Source: Rhizophlyctis rosea
Lineage: Eukaryota > Chytridiomycota > Chytridiomycetes > Rhizophlyctidales > Rhizophlyctidaceae
DNA length: 35,092 bases
Assembly: GCA_027596075.1 (NCBI GenBank)
Contig: JADGJC010000359.1
Location: forward strand, 3,621 to 38,712
Reading direction: 5' to 3'
Of the stretch, positions 20,861 through 32,300 are shown piece by piece (position 1 is the first letter of the stretch; every line of letters begins with the position of its first letter). Position numbers and translations under genes: made by a program. The notes beneath the pieces were generated by a model. That model saw nothing but the letters and a program-made list of their open reading frames with translations, made no database searches and was not told the DNA's origin.

Positions 20861-22373
20861 TTACAGGCATTGGGAGTAATAGTCGTTGGAGTACTTGCAG
20901 GTGGAGCCGGATTGGCAGCAAGTCGGTCCTGTGAAACCCTTGCCGCCACATTGCCCGTACTTGGTCGCGCAGTTGGTGCCACCAACTGTAGTCGTGATGG
21001 AGGTGGTGGTGGTTGGAACGCGAGTAGTGGTGGTCGTGGTGGTGGTGGTTGGCGGGCGGACGATGGTGGTAGTGGTTGTGGTTGTGCGAGGAGCTTGAGT
21101 AGTTGTCGTTGTGGTGCGAGGAGCTTGGGTGGTGGTAGATTGGCTGCCGCCACCGCTGCTGCCACCTATCAAGCAAAATGCCGATGAGTATTCATTAAAT
21201 AATATCACCGTTGGAGGGAATAGCCATGAGAGCGAACGTACCGCAAGTGAAAGGACGCGGGCCAGGAATGGCATAGCTTGTCGGAGTTGGGTAGTAGATG
21301 TTGATCAAGATCCCGGGGTCAGTAGGCGAGTATGCGCCGGGGAACGAGACAGTGTTGGAGGGAACAGTGCTTCCCGAGCTACTGACGGTCAATTGGGCGC
21401 ATTCCATGTAGACTTGAACACCCCCGACGTTTCCGGCACCTTGGTGTGACAAGGCCATTGGTCAGCTTCAATGATATGGCGTGCAAGCATCATTGACCTA
21501 CCATGTAAAGCAATAAGCTCTCCTCGGAAAAGATAATCGCCTGGAGCAAGGCTGTAGAGAGAATAATGAGAAGACAAGCAAGCCATTGTGCAAATCGCAT
21601 GTCCCTACCACTCCGGAATCTTCACGTCCATGATACCTTTGTTAGCGTACAGCCTGTCGACAGCCCACTTGCCATCGCTAGTCAGACCATCTTCATAGAT
21701 CTTGAACCAGCCTGGACAAAACGAAAACATCAATTGACGTGTTTCTCGAAAAGCAAGAGTCGAAATGGTTTGAAATATGATACGTACCTGATGTGGGTGC
21801 TGGGCCAAGGGCATCGGACACCTTCGCCATGTACACCGAAATGGGCCCCTGGAATATATAAATGCAATGAGTACCGTAACTTCAGATTGAAAGAGAGCTG
21901 CAACATACTTTGTGGCCGGGGTCCACAGGATTGGCGGTGTCGCTATCACCAACGTAGTTGTCGAGAGCGTGGAGCCACTTCAGGGAGATGGTGTCGCCGG
22001 CTTTGACAGGAACCTTGTATTTGGATGGGTATACAATCGTGTTTTGACCATCTATTGGTGTGATTGTATTAATTCTGCGTCTGGCATGATCGCAACGTAA
22101 CCATTGTGTCCGTACATCCATTGCATGCCATATGACTATCGGTTACGTCCTGGATGGGACCATCTGAAATGTATTCTAGTTTCAGTAACGCCGCTCATTG
22201 CCCAATCGATGCAAGATGTTGCAGGAAATATTCTCACCGTAGGTGGGCAAACGAATTCCGTTGGTCGAAGTTTTATAATTGCCTTGCCAAACGCCGTTGA
22301 CAGCAAGTTCACTGAAAATGGTATGGGCTGAGGCGGCACCAGCCAACAAAAGGCTTGCAAGAACAGTCTTCAT
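20861..22373 (-). CDS. AA9 lytic polysaccharide monooxygenase with C-terminal CBM1
   Basis: Eight exons on the minus strand: 22238-22373, 22116-22163, 21909-22051, 21788-21848, 21609-21711, 21502-21551, 21242-21439, 20861-21165. All are in phase, 347 aa. Signal peptide 1-16 ends just before His17, the N-terminal copper ligand. The second ligand is His108 in PGHKGPISVY (mature position 92), and the axial Tyr is Tyr191 with Gln189 in GVQVYMEC (mature 175 and 173, the textbook AA9 numbers). Other AA9 marks are [10 protein letters not shown] and [18 protein letters not shown] Thr-rich linker with a repeated [10 protein letters not shown] unit leads to a CBM1 ([23 protein letters not shown]). The enzyme oxidatively cleaves cellulose or related beta-glucans outside the cell; CBM1 anchors it to crystalline cellulose. 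It points to a plant-debris-degrading lifestyle. Confidence 0.95.
21084..21127 (-). repeat. 30-base in-frame repeat in the LPMO linker
   Basis: GTGCGAGGAGCTTG (plus strand) occurs at 21084 and 21114. The period of 30 bases encodes a repeated ten-residue unit [10 protein letters not shown]. Flanking Thr codon runs make the linker prone to slippage. Confidence 0.8.
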
Positions 22374-22454
22374 TTTGACAAATAAACTTGTTGGCGGACG
22401 GGATGGGAGTTATTAGGGCAATTCTTCCTCTCGAGGCGAGGGTCAGCGGTGAGC

Positions 22455-22463
22455 CTTTATATA
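22455..22463 (-). promoter_or_regulatory. TATA box of the LPMO gene
   Basis: TATATAAAG on the minus strand, about 82 bases before the ATG at 22373. The distance fits a normal TATA element with a short 5' UTR. It is the clearest core promoter signal in the window, in keeping with an inducible secreted enzyme. Confidence 0.6.
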
Positions 22464-23354
22464 AGGATGGGCGGATGTTGACATATCGGTGACTGCATCT
22501 TCCGCGGCTAATGTAAAGTGGGGATCGGAGAACAGATGACTGAGCTTTCAGAAGGCCAAATGCGTGGCGGCCACACGACTTTCGACGCAATGTCTGACCC
22601 CTGTAATCCATGTCGTGACTCTTCTCCGTTCGATATCCACCATTATTGCTGCCAAGGGACAGACTTGATTTCGCACTTGCAGCATCAAACGCAGATACAC
22701 CAAGTTGTCGTCCTGCATCACTCACCACGTATCTCCATTTTCTAAACCACAACCTCCAAGCATGTGGCCCCTCCGCTTCACGCGTTCGGTTGCACATGGA
22801 GATGGCTTCGACTGCCAAAAGCACCCTGTGGCTTGCGACACGCGGTTCCGCGGATGCCTGCTTATGCGATAATATGCATTCAAAAATCAATGCGATGAAA
22901 GTGCTACAAGTGCTACAATGATCGGCACGGTAGCACCAAAGAGTGTCAATCCTGTGTTCCTTTGCACCGCTTTTTCTGCCGATTTTGGAACGACTTTGGA
23001 GAGTCATTAGGTGTGACAAAGACATGTCATTTCAAGACAGCTCGGGTTTCTGGCATTCTGCAAACCCCACATTGGCAACAATGACGCAAAACACCTCTGT
23101 TGAAGTTTGAATTGACCCATGCTTGGAAGCGGAGAACAGATGACCCGCGAAACATTGATACAGACAAATGAGGGGAAAGCAGTTTTGTTTCTAACGTCTT
23201 CACATTCCATTTATCAGACGCACGATCACCTACGCCACAGCCAACTGCTTACGAAACCCGATCAACATCCACCCCGCTTCCGACTTCCGCACCTTCACCG
23301 CTCTCCAGTCCATGTTTTATAAACGTCCCCAAGTTCCCTCTATTCCTACCATCC
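22464..23354. other. Divergent region between the LPMO and pecanex-like genes
   Basis: Upstream regulatory DNA of both outward-facing genes. A long minus-strand open frame (22309-23025) overlaps the LPMO first exon out of frame and has no family features; I consider it fortuitous. Confidence 0.5.
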
Positions 23355-26300
23355 ATGCCAGCACCCCTCTTAAATGACTACAAAGTCACCTTCGCCCTTC
23401 GCCGCCTGTTCCGCACAGCATGGGGTGGTCCACGGCTAGCTCCAGCGCACACACCAGTTCCCACGGAAATCGTTCTCATCTTCGTACAAGGTCTACCATA
23501 CTTCGCTCCATGGATAGGAGCTGGCATAGTATATGGCGTGTGGGGAAGGGACGGATGCCGATTCGGTGCTTGGCCAGATGTTGGGTACGGATGTGAGTAT
23601 TGGTATAGGTTGGAATGACCCATCGTTCCGTGGTGCATACAACCGCTGACCATCACATCTCAAATCTAGTACTCATGTCCCTCCTCCTCCTCCTCCTCCA
23701 CATCCCTACTTTCATCCACCTCCACCACGACCGCCGCTCCCCACATCGCATCCTCCCCTTATCATCACAAGAAAACGACCCGCCAACACCTTCATCACCG
23801 GGCGGTGATGAGGAGAACGAGGAGCCATTAGAAGGGAACGCAGTGCCCACAGCTTTTGCATATGCATTTGGAGAGGAGCGGATACGGAATGGCGCGAAAA
23901 TCTGGGTTCGGATTCTGGATCGATGCTTGAAGATCGTTGCGAGTGGGTTTTTCCTGGCGGGGTGTTTGGCGTATTTGAATCCGGGGGTTTTGATGGAAAG
24001 GTAGGAGGAGTTGGTTCGAGGCGAGATGCTAGCGAAATCTTGCAGTGTTGACATTCAATGTTACCCTATCTATTTGGGAACCAAAGATATTCCCACGGCG
24101 GCGCATGGGCCCTTTATGTCTTTGGTTGGCTAGCAGTCCTGTCAGCTCAGTGGTCATGGACTTGGTAAGCCTGAACGCTGCTCCATTCCAGGCGTTGGAC
24201 ACTTATAAACGCTGAATACCTACTTCACGTCTTTCTCTTCCACAGTCATCCGCCTCCAGAGCCCAACACGTAAGTCTCCGACAACAATGCCCTTCCTTTT
24301 TCATCCCATCAACCTCGGCCATTCAACCAACCCCCATGCCCAGATACCACACAGATGATCCCTGGCGAATAGACAATCACACACGTCCGATGTACTTGAT
24401 CATTCTCCTCATCATTGGCGGCGTAGAGGTGAGAGCGATTGTTCATCGTCAACAAGCGATGAGATTCACTCAACTTCTTGTACAATGGGTACATAGATAT
24501 GGCATCCAGGTCTCCAAACCACAAATTACTATCTCCGCATCCTCTTCGCGGTGTTCCCATTCTTATGGGCAACAGGCATTGTACCCTCGCTGAGAATATT
24601 TGTTTGTGTAGTTGTGGAAAGGGTAAGCTCTGTTTCTTCTCAAAATCTGCATTCACTTGCAGCCAATTGACCACCCAGCCAGGTCAACACCCTCTTCCTC
24701 GGCTCAACACCCTACATCCACCCCCACCGCACAATCCTCTCCCTCCTCACAACAACCATCCCAATCTTCATCATAACCCTCCTCCTTTTCCGCTTCACCT
24801 CCCCCCGCGCCGCCCTCGAAACCGCCGCCCTCCTCGGCTGCCTCTTCGGATCCTCTCTCATCCCAACCACAATTCTCAACCTCCACACCCACACACCCCT
24901 CAGCCCCCTCCTCCGCACGTCACTCTTCCTCCTCCTCCGTTTATCACTCTGCGCAATAGTAGTCTTCATCGTGGAGACTCGGTCATTACAGAGCGATGGA
25001 ACACATCCAGCAACAAAACCTCTCCTCATAATTGTATCAACCCTAGTCGGAATATCCCTTTTGACAACCCAACTACAACAAATCTACATCCTCACACCCC
25101 TTCCCATAATTTCAAACCCCCTCCGTCGTCACCCATCCTCCCCATCCCCCCTCGCCACTCACATCCTCTCCACCCTCGCAACATTCCACACCTTCTCATA
25201 TCACCTCCTCCCATACTTCACCACGACGTACATCCTCGCCGCCTTCCTCTCCTTCCCCTATCACTTACCATTCTTCTGGACTGCGATAGTAGCGACCCGC
25301 GCGATGCGGTTGGCCTGGAGGGATGTGCGGGGTCTCTCCGTAGATTTAGTGATTGTGTTTATTGTTGATGCTATTGCTGCGGAAGGAGGGTGGTGGGAGG
25401 GGAGGAATATTGGGGAGAAGTTGCTAATTGTTGGGTATGGGAGGGATGTCGTTGAAAGATGTTGGGAAAAAACTCTGGTGTGGGTTGTTGCTGTTTGGGG
25501 GTTTGTGGTGAGTATTTTTTTCGCTTCTTGGTTCTGCAACCTCAAACCTATGGGTGAAGGTCCTCTCAAATCAACGTATTGACCCGTCCCTTTCACACAC
25601 ATACAGTCCCGTCGCAAACAACGCCGTCCCTACAACCCACTCTACATCCTCGCCTCCCTCATCATAACACCCCCAACAATACTCTTCACATCCCTCCTCG
25701 ACGCACCCATGCTCCCCTTCTTAGGTCTCCCCATATTCTGGCCCGGCTTCCCCCGCCCGGCCCGCTCATGGCCTGGTGCCGGTAAGTCCCTCCCTCCACA
25801 CATCCTCTCATCATCCCTCACAGCCCTAACCACTCATCCCTCATCAACTACCTCTCACCCCCAGAACCCCAGCCCCAAGCTCCCGACACCCCCCTCTACA
25901 CCTCCCTCCTCCCCTCCCTCCTCCCCACCCTCTCACACGCCCTCTCAGACGGCACAATCCCCCCAACATCAACATACATAGCCCGCTTCGACTCCCGCCT
26001 CCTCCTCCTCCGCATAATGGAAACCCACTATGACACCCTAACCCTCCTCATAACCGGGTGCGAAGTCGAGCCTACCTCCTGTCACGCTCTGGAAGGAGCC
26101 GAAATCGACGGCGTCCTAGATGGTGTGTTGGGGAAGGGACGAACGCCACGGTGGTGGGGTGGGGGGAATCTAGGACATGTGTTGTGGCCGGTTGGGACGG
26201 TGCGATGTGAAGCGGGTGTGGAGGGGAGGAGTGTTTTGACGGGTGTGATGGACGCTCCGGATACGTTGAAGAGAGTTCCGAAGGTTTTCATACAGATTCT

Positions 26301-27496
26301 TACGTGGAAGATTGTGAAAGATTGGGACAAAAACGGTGAAAATTGGACTCGGTAATTAGTGTCTCTTTTCCTTCCCTATGTCATATCCCCTCTCTCCATT
26401 CCGCGCCCCACAAACCCCCTGACTCCCTCCCCACAACAGCCAAATAACCCCCCTCCCAATCCCCTACACCCTCCTCCCAACCCTCACCCCGCACATTTCC
26501 ACCGCCTTCCTCACAACCCTCCAAACCCTCTACCCCTCCCCTCCCGACACAACCCTCCTCCTAACCCTCTACACAACCTACCTCGGCCTCACATCCCCCT
26601 CCACCACCCCCATACGCACCCTCACGGACCTCTACACACTCTACGAAGGCACCATACCCTGCAGCGAAGGACGCGCATGGCTCTTATCCGAAGAAAGAAG
26701 AGACTTACTCCTTTTGTGTCTACGAAGCTACCGAATGGCGGTATACATCGTTTGGAGGGAAGTTTGTGGTGAAGATCCTATCGGAGACGGAAGGGAACTC
26801 GACGTAAGTCTCCTCTCTTCCAATCCATGTCCCTACAACAAAACCTAACACCCCCCACATGAAACAGACACACCTCCACCATCTCTTCCAAACAACACAC
26901 ATATCCCTTCACCCGTCGCAACAAAAACACAGCCTTGACATCGACTCCAGCCTGCAACCATACATCTCAGCAAGCACGCAGAATAAAACCCTTTTCTCAC
27001 TTTCGCAATCACCGTCGGGGACAATCAATGTACGAACACTGACGAAACAGAAAGACTGTGACGTGTGGATTGGCCGCATAAATGGAGAAAGTGTCCGCGG
27101 CATATGGGCAAACCTGGCGTTTGAGTTATTCTATTTGACCAATGATGATGATGGTGAGTTTTTTGGGAGTGGGGGTGGGCGGAGACCGTAGGCAGAGGTC
27201 TTACAATTCTTTCTCTTCACCACCATTGTGCTGCAGAACGATATAGCATACAAGCCCATGAGGTAACGCCAATCCCTAACCTCCATTTCCTCCACCACCT
27301 TTCCCATCATTCATACTGACTCTCCACCTCCCTCCCCAATCATCCCACCTCACAGACCCACCTCCGAAACATAACAGTCCAATCCGCCGACCCACCCCTC
27401 GGATACCCGCTCTACATCGCTCCTGCAACGATATCAACCCTCCCGCACATCTTCCAATCCACCACGGCGAATAAGGCAGTAAGTCCGGAACCATGA
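23355..27496 (+). CDS. Pecanex-like multi-pass membrane protein
   Basis: Thirteen exons: 23355-23592, 23670-24000, 24087-24164, 24246-24269, 24344-24428, 24497-24622, 24683-25507, 25607-25781, 25865-26351, 26440-26803, 26868-27153, 27237-27262, 27356-27496. All are in phase, 1061 aa. The N-terminal two thirds hold many hydrophobic segments. Family marks in order: NDYKVTFALRR near the start, NYYLRILFAVFPFLWATGI (about 262), LPFLGLPIFWPGFPRPARSWP (ending the membrane part, about 620), EPTSCHALEGAEID (698-701 is TSCH), INGESVRGIWANLAFELFYL with TNDDDERYSIQAHE, and near the end QSADPPLGYPLYIAPATIS. These follow the pecanex C-terminal domain pattern. Animal pecanex acts in the ER and influences Notch signalling; the role in fungi is unknown. 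The stop follows a GTAAGT at 27479, so a further 3' exon is possible, but no good acceptor was seen. Exons ramp strikingly from C-rich to G-rich. Confidence 0.86.
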
Positions 27497-27803
27497 GGAA
27501 ACATATGAGCAAGGGTTTGGAAGGATGTAAGGAATGAATGAAGTAGTGCACATAAATATATACGGGAAAGGGGGGGAGTGTACTAAATGTAATACGGTAA
27601 ATATGCGCATGGGGGTTAGTATGTGGGGCGTACTATATAATCAATTCCTTCACACTACGATAAATATATATTCCACCACCAAAACCCAATCAAAGAAGTG
27701 TTTCTATCGAGAATATAAATACACATAATACCAGTACAAACCGCTCCTACAACCCCATTCCATCTCCCTTCCCCCTAATCCCTCCTCGCCCCACCACTTC
27801 ACC
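27497..27803. other. Convergent AT-rich spacer
   Basis: Between the stops of the pecanex-like gene (+) and the HAD phosphatase (-). It contains several AT-rich words (ATAAATATATA) compatible with polyadenylation signals on both strands. No gene is seen. Confidence 0.5.
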
Positions 27804-29158
27804 TTACCCCTCAACCAACCCCCTAACCCTCTCCAAAACAACCCCCATATCATCCCAACTTTCAAACTCAATCCCCTCCTTCCGACACCAAACCTCCAAA
27901 TCTTTCCCCCGTTTCGCAAATACATAATCCGCTTCCCTCGCTGCACTCAAATCCGACACTCCATCGCCTATAAAGACGATTTTCGGTTTATGGGGGGAGA
28001 AGGTGGAGAGGTGGGTTCGGATTGAGAGGGATTTGTCGTGGCCGTGGACACTGGGGGGTGCGGTAATGGGTGGGGTTATGAGAGGGGTTTTGGGAAAGGG
28101 GAATGAGGACGGGAGTGGTTTTACCTACCTGTTATCACGCCAAATAATGTTCCATCGTTCGGGTTCGATTTCGAGACCGTTGGCGAAGATTTCAATGAGG
28201 GGTGCAGAGGGGGAGGTAGGTTTGGAGCCGATGTAGGGTTTGAGAAACATTTCTAGGAGGGGGTCTAGACCGCTGCGGTGTTTGACGATGAGTATTGTTG
28301 ATAGTCAGGCTTCAACTATAACAATCCGCCAAAGCCAATTCCGACACCCACAACCCAACAATCCCATCCCACAACAACCGCAACAACCGGAACAAGATCC
28401 CCCCCCCCCCCAAGAATACCTCCGCTTGCGCTCACTGATGCATTGCATTTCGCGAACTTTGTACACTGTGCGCTCCGCGCACTTGAGCCTCACCCGTTCG
28501 CTTGCGCTCATAGAGCTTTCCCACACTCAACCTAGATCCGCTCGCTTCGCTTCCGAACACGTCCCACGTCACACCCGCACAACACCCACCTGCTAACAAC
28601 CACAAAAGGAACCTGATTCGCTGTACAGTAGTTCAGCAGATCAGGAAACTTGGGGTCTACCTCAACATCTATTCTTTTTATTGTGAGGATCGAGGTATGA
28701 AAACAGAGAAAAAGTCATGCAACCACAAAGAAACCACAGCAAAGGCCAGCACACCTTTCAACAACTCCATTGCATCATCCCAGGGCATGTTTACATTATC
28801 CCACATTATCCGCACAGCGTCACGGAAGTTCATAGTTCCCGCTAGCATTTGGTGATCTAGTGCAGGGAGCTAGGTCAGACTGGGCAGCTTAAAAACGCAC
28901 CTAGGTAAAAGCCGCGGTCTGTACATACCCAGCTTTCTTCTATTTTCATATCCCATACAGTGGTCTATGATGGTCGTGCCGGTGTCCTTAGTTGTTATTG
29001 TCCTGTTTTTTCGCAAAAAGTCTCGTGTTGGTAACTTTGGTATTTGGAGCCTGTGGGGAAAACCAAGCGTGTGAACTTGAGGGGGGCACTTACCCGTCGA
29101 AGTCTGAAAACACTATTACTTTTGGTGAAGCAGGAGGCCGGGTGCTTGCTGTTGTCAT
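27804..29158 (-). CDS. HAD-superfamily phosphatase (phosphoserine phosphatase-like)
   Basis: Six exons on the minus strand: 29094-29158, 28929-29002, 28755-28856, 28590-28668, 28129-28272, 27804-28050. All are in phase, 236 aa. All four HAD motifs are present. Motif I is VFSDFDGTITTKDTGT (nucleophile D19, acid D21); motif II is VVVSSG (S106/S107); motif III Lys161 lies in HGHDKS; motif IV is FIGDGVSD (D184, D188). The cap region between motifs I and II carries CMGYENRRKLDHQM and TMNFRDAVRIMW, typical of the fungal HAD-IB group related to phosphoserine phosphatase, MtnX and PHOSPHO. It should hydrolyse a small phosphomonoester through an aspartyl-phosphate intermediate; the substrate is not determined. 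No signal peptide, so probably cytosolic. Intron 4 (28273-28589) is 317 bases, far longer than the others, and holds unusual repeats. The stop overlaps a weak GTAAGG donor, but the motif set is complete without more sequence. Confidence 0.88.
28399..28510. repeat. Hairpins, C13 run and short repeats inside HAD intron 4
   Basis: The oversized intron contains a run of 13 C (28399-28411) and a hairpin GTGCGC-TCC-GCGCAC (28468-28482). The word CGCTTGCGCTCA occurs at about 28423 and again at about 28499, and CGCTCGCTTCGCTTCC follows. It may be a small inserted repeat element that enlarged the intron. Confidence 0.5.
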
Positions 29159-29193
29159 TGTGACTATTGTGAGAGGAATACTATATTGGTGTA

Positions 29194-29388
29194 ATGACAG
29201 GCGTTTATAGATCTTCAAACAGAACTGCTAGCAGAGAAAAGAAGAAAGGTACACGGTTGGGATTTGTTCAGGACCCAGAAACCCGGTACCTGGGCAAATT
29301 GGCCGCCGGCAAAATTACCGATCTGATCTTTGATGTGATTGATGGCGCACGTGCCAGTGGGACGTTGAATGGCCTGGGGTTGGCTGAG
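29194..29388 (+). CDS. Possible first exon of an unknown gene
   Basis: The frame starts 35 bases from the HAD start codon, on the opposite strand. It encodes a balanced, soluble-looking stretch (VQDPETRYLGKLAAGKITD, then NGLGLAE) that ends exactly at a strong GTAAGC donor. No downstream exon could be assigned and no family was recognised. It may be a real divergent gene with a shared promoter or a fortuitous frame. Confidence 0.25.
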
Positions 29389-32300
29389 GTAAGCAGAAGG
29401 GCAGAGGGGGCAATCCAGTTCCCCGTAGCCCTTCAAGAAAGGAAATGTACATAAGGAAGAGAAGACGCATGTAAGGATTGCGCTTCAAGAATCTCTTGCT
29501 CATGGCAAGCCTCACAAGCAACATCTGTGTGTGAGCAATGAGCAAAAAAGAAAAATGACGGGCGCACTGGAGATAGTGACTTCATGCCGACGCTTAGCAT
29601 ACGAATAGAAACAGATTGCATAACGATCTTCGGGTGCACACAACGCGCGGAAAATACTACCTTGGCATATGTTGAGTACCTTGAGGTGCCACTTAAGGTA
29701 TTGCATTGAGCATCAACACCAAGAGATTGCAGATTGAGTCGGAAGGAAAGGACGACGACATGTTGTGCGCCAGCAACGCCAGTGGCAGTACGGTAACCTT
29801 TGTCAACCAAGAGTACCAAGCGTCCAGATACCGTGATTGAAGGTGATGTCATGAGGTTCTGATGTCCAGGTGTCTCCCCAATTCCTTTTGTTTTTCGGCG
29901 GCAATTGAGGTTCATGCAGCAACCTGTGTCTCATGCAGCGTCTCCGCGATACTGATCGAGTTGATTCCAAAAATGGCAGCAATGACTGAAACGGCTTTCA
30001 CATGATCTGAGCACCGTGCATGTTTGGGAAACGTTTGCGCAGACTGCAAATGAGTACCATTCCGTAACTCCGTTCTACCAGTCATCCGGTCAAGGCGTCG
30101 CTTTCAGTTAGTTGCCCTCCGACTGTCTTGCCTTTCACTGTGATAAAGAAGGAGCGCATGACTGATCCAGTACCGAGGGGAAGAAAGATGACTCCTTCAC
30201 ATACAAGGAACTCCAGGGTCCTAGTCCAGAGGCCGAGACATTATCTTCCGCCATGTTTTTTTCTTCTGCAGATAACCGGTAGCAGATGCTGGCTCTTACC
30301 TCATTCCTTGAGCCCACTCAAGACTTCGTTAATGTCATTGTTGATGCCAGAATCCCAGCCATACACTTTCGCCTCGAATGTGAGCGTATTTAGCGTATGT
30401 GACTCCCCGTCTGTCACGTCTCTTTCCCCGCCGCTTTGCAATAACACATGAAACTGTCACATCCAGTCTGAGATGTAGTTTTGGGTTGAGGGTGCCGTCA
30501 GTTTTCAGACCAGCGTGGCCAGCGCAGACTGGTTTAGTGTTCATCCTTCAACTCGGATGTTCCCTGTTTTGGAATTGTCAAAAGATCCAAGGACAATGCA
30601 CAGCCTGTTTTCCGTGTCTTTTTTGTATCAAATGTGCAAATGCTTTCCCGTCAGTCTTCGCAGTTAGCCAGCAGTCAAGCTGCAACGCCTGATTTCCCGA
30701 CTCTTTCGTCATTAAAGACCGGAAAATCTGGTTGTCCACCAATGTCTCGTTTGGCCTTCGCGGTGGGGCATATGGCCATGGGAGTACGGTCTTATCAAAT
30801 GCCCTCTCTTTTTGCTCACAATCATCTTCCAAACTTCATGTGGCGTGGTTGCTCTCCGAACAACGCAAAGCACTCTCCTTCTCGAAACTATGATGCGGAT
30901 TCCTGACAGAAGCTCACCCAATCCCCTGAACACTCTGGTTGTTTCGATATGGCGGTTGATAGAGTTTTGCGTACGGTACAGTCGGAGGAATGTGTAGCCA
31001 CTTGAATGACAAAGATTGCATTGGGCGAACCTTGAACCGAACTCCATGACTTTGCCTATGCGTACATCCACGTCATGATCTTTTTACGACCTGCCCCCAT
31101 CCGTCGTTGCCGTTCCTTCTGTAGAAAAAAAAATGTCAATGTTGATGGGGTCCAGATACGTCCAATGTATCCCTCATCATAACGTAGTTGATGCCGACAT
31201 GAACCCCATGTGCGGACCGTTGGTTCATTTGATGAGTTACAATGCCGACAGACTTTTTAGGCCTTAGAATTAGAGTAGAACAATTCAATTGAATTCTTGG
31301 GTAGTGGCGCACTGAATGCTTGGTATGGGACCGATGCTGTCATTGCAACTTTTGCATCCAGCACTGCGACGGAACGGATGGACATCACTCAACTGCGATC
31401 AAGCGAGGGGTGACTCCGTTTCATAATCCCGTGGGACTCTTTTTAAATTCTGACCAATCACGCATGCGCCTACCCATTTCATATGTAGACATCCGATAAA
31501 CTCGCCGCAAGAAACTTGGGAAAGCCAAAAGTCCCTGCACCGTGGTTCATTTTTTACCGAGTGCGGGATTCAATTTTGTTCTCTATGCACGCCGGCGCTT
31601 TGTTTTTCGCTTGAGAGCGTGTGAGGTGCTGTAACATCGCTTTATATAACGCATATGGAGTTGCGGGGGAAAGGAACGTGTGCTGTGCGAGTATCGCTCG
31701 GGAGCACAATCTCGCAAAACACATTATGCGTGCAGTAGTTTTTTTGACACTCGACGTGGGACAGAGTGCAAAGTAGTGCATGATGATCTTTCGGTGCAAA
31801 AAATGCAAACCACTCACTACTCTGCTTGATGAAACTTATGATGGATAACACTTTGCATTCATCCTTGCCAGGTACCCAATTGACTCCAATCCACTCCTCA
31901 TCGCGAGTGATCTACATTTTTGGATTTTTTGGATATGCTTGTTGATAGGGCTTCGAGCATGAGGGGCAAGTAAGTGGAACCACTTGGAATATAAAGTCTT
32001 CAGATCTCGATTGGAGCGAGAAATGTCAACAACGAGCTTAATCTTGTCCTATGCGTCCACGCACATCACTTTTTGGCTTTCGCACCTACCTCGATCGCCG
32101 TTGCCATTCTACTGAAGAATATTCAAAGAACGAGTCATCAATATTAACGGAATGCACGAATTCCACATCCGTTTTGAAGCGGAAAAAGTTACAATGAGCC
32201 CTTTCAACGCACCCAGAGCATCACTGAAGAGTCGGGATGGAAGATGGGGCGTCGAGCAGAAGGAGATAACAGGATCGAAAAATGGATCCTGTTCGCCACT

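Noticed and set aside
20684..21187. Gly/Ser-rich plus-strand frame and Ala/Pro- or His-rich minus-strand frames over the LPMO linker
   Set aside because: They arise from the Thr codon repeats of the linker read in other frames or on the opposite strand.
22309..23025. 238-codon minus-strand frame upstream of the LPMO
   Set aside because: It overlaps LPMO exon 1 in another frame, crosses the TATA box and has no domain or signal features.
23315..23323. TATA-like TTTTATAAA before the pecanex-like gene
   Set aside because: Only about 32 bases before the ATG, which would leave almost no 5' UTR; not accepted as a promoter without transcript-start data.
24478..25368. 296-codon plus-strand frame rich in His, Pro and Asn
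   Set aside because: It is an out-of-frame reading of the pecanex-like exon 24683-25507; the C-rich codons of the true frame suppress stops in the shifted frame.
28399..28510. CRISPR-like short repeats
   Set aside because: The repeats are few, unequally spaced and inside a eukaryotic intron; no array structure.
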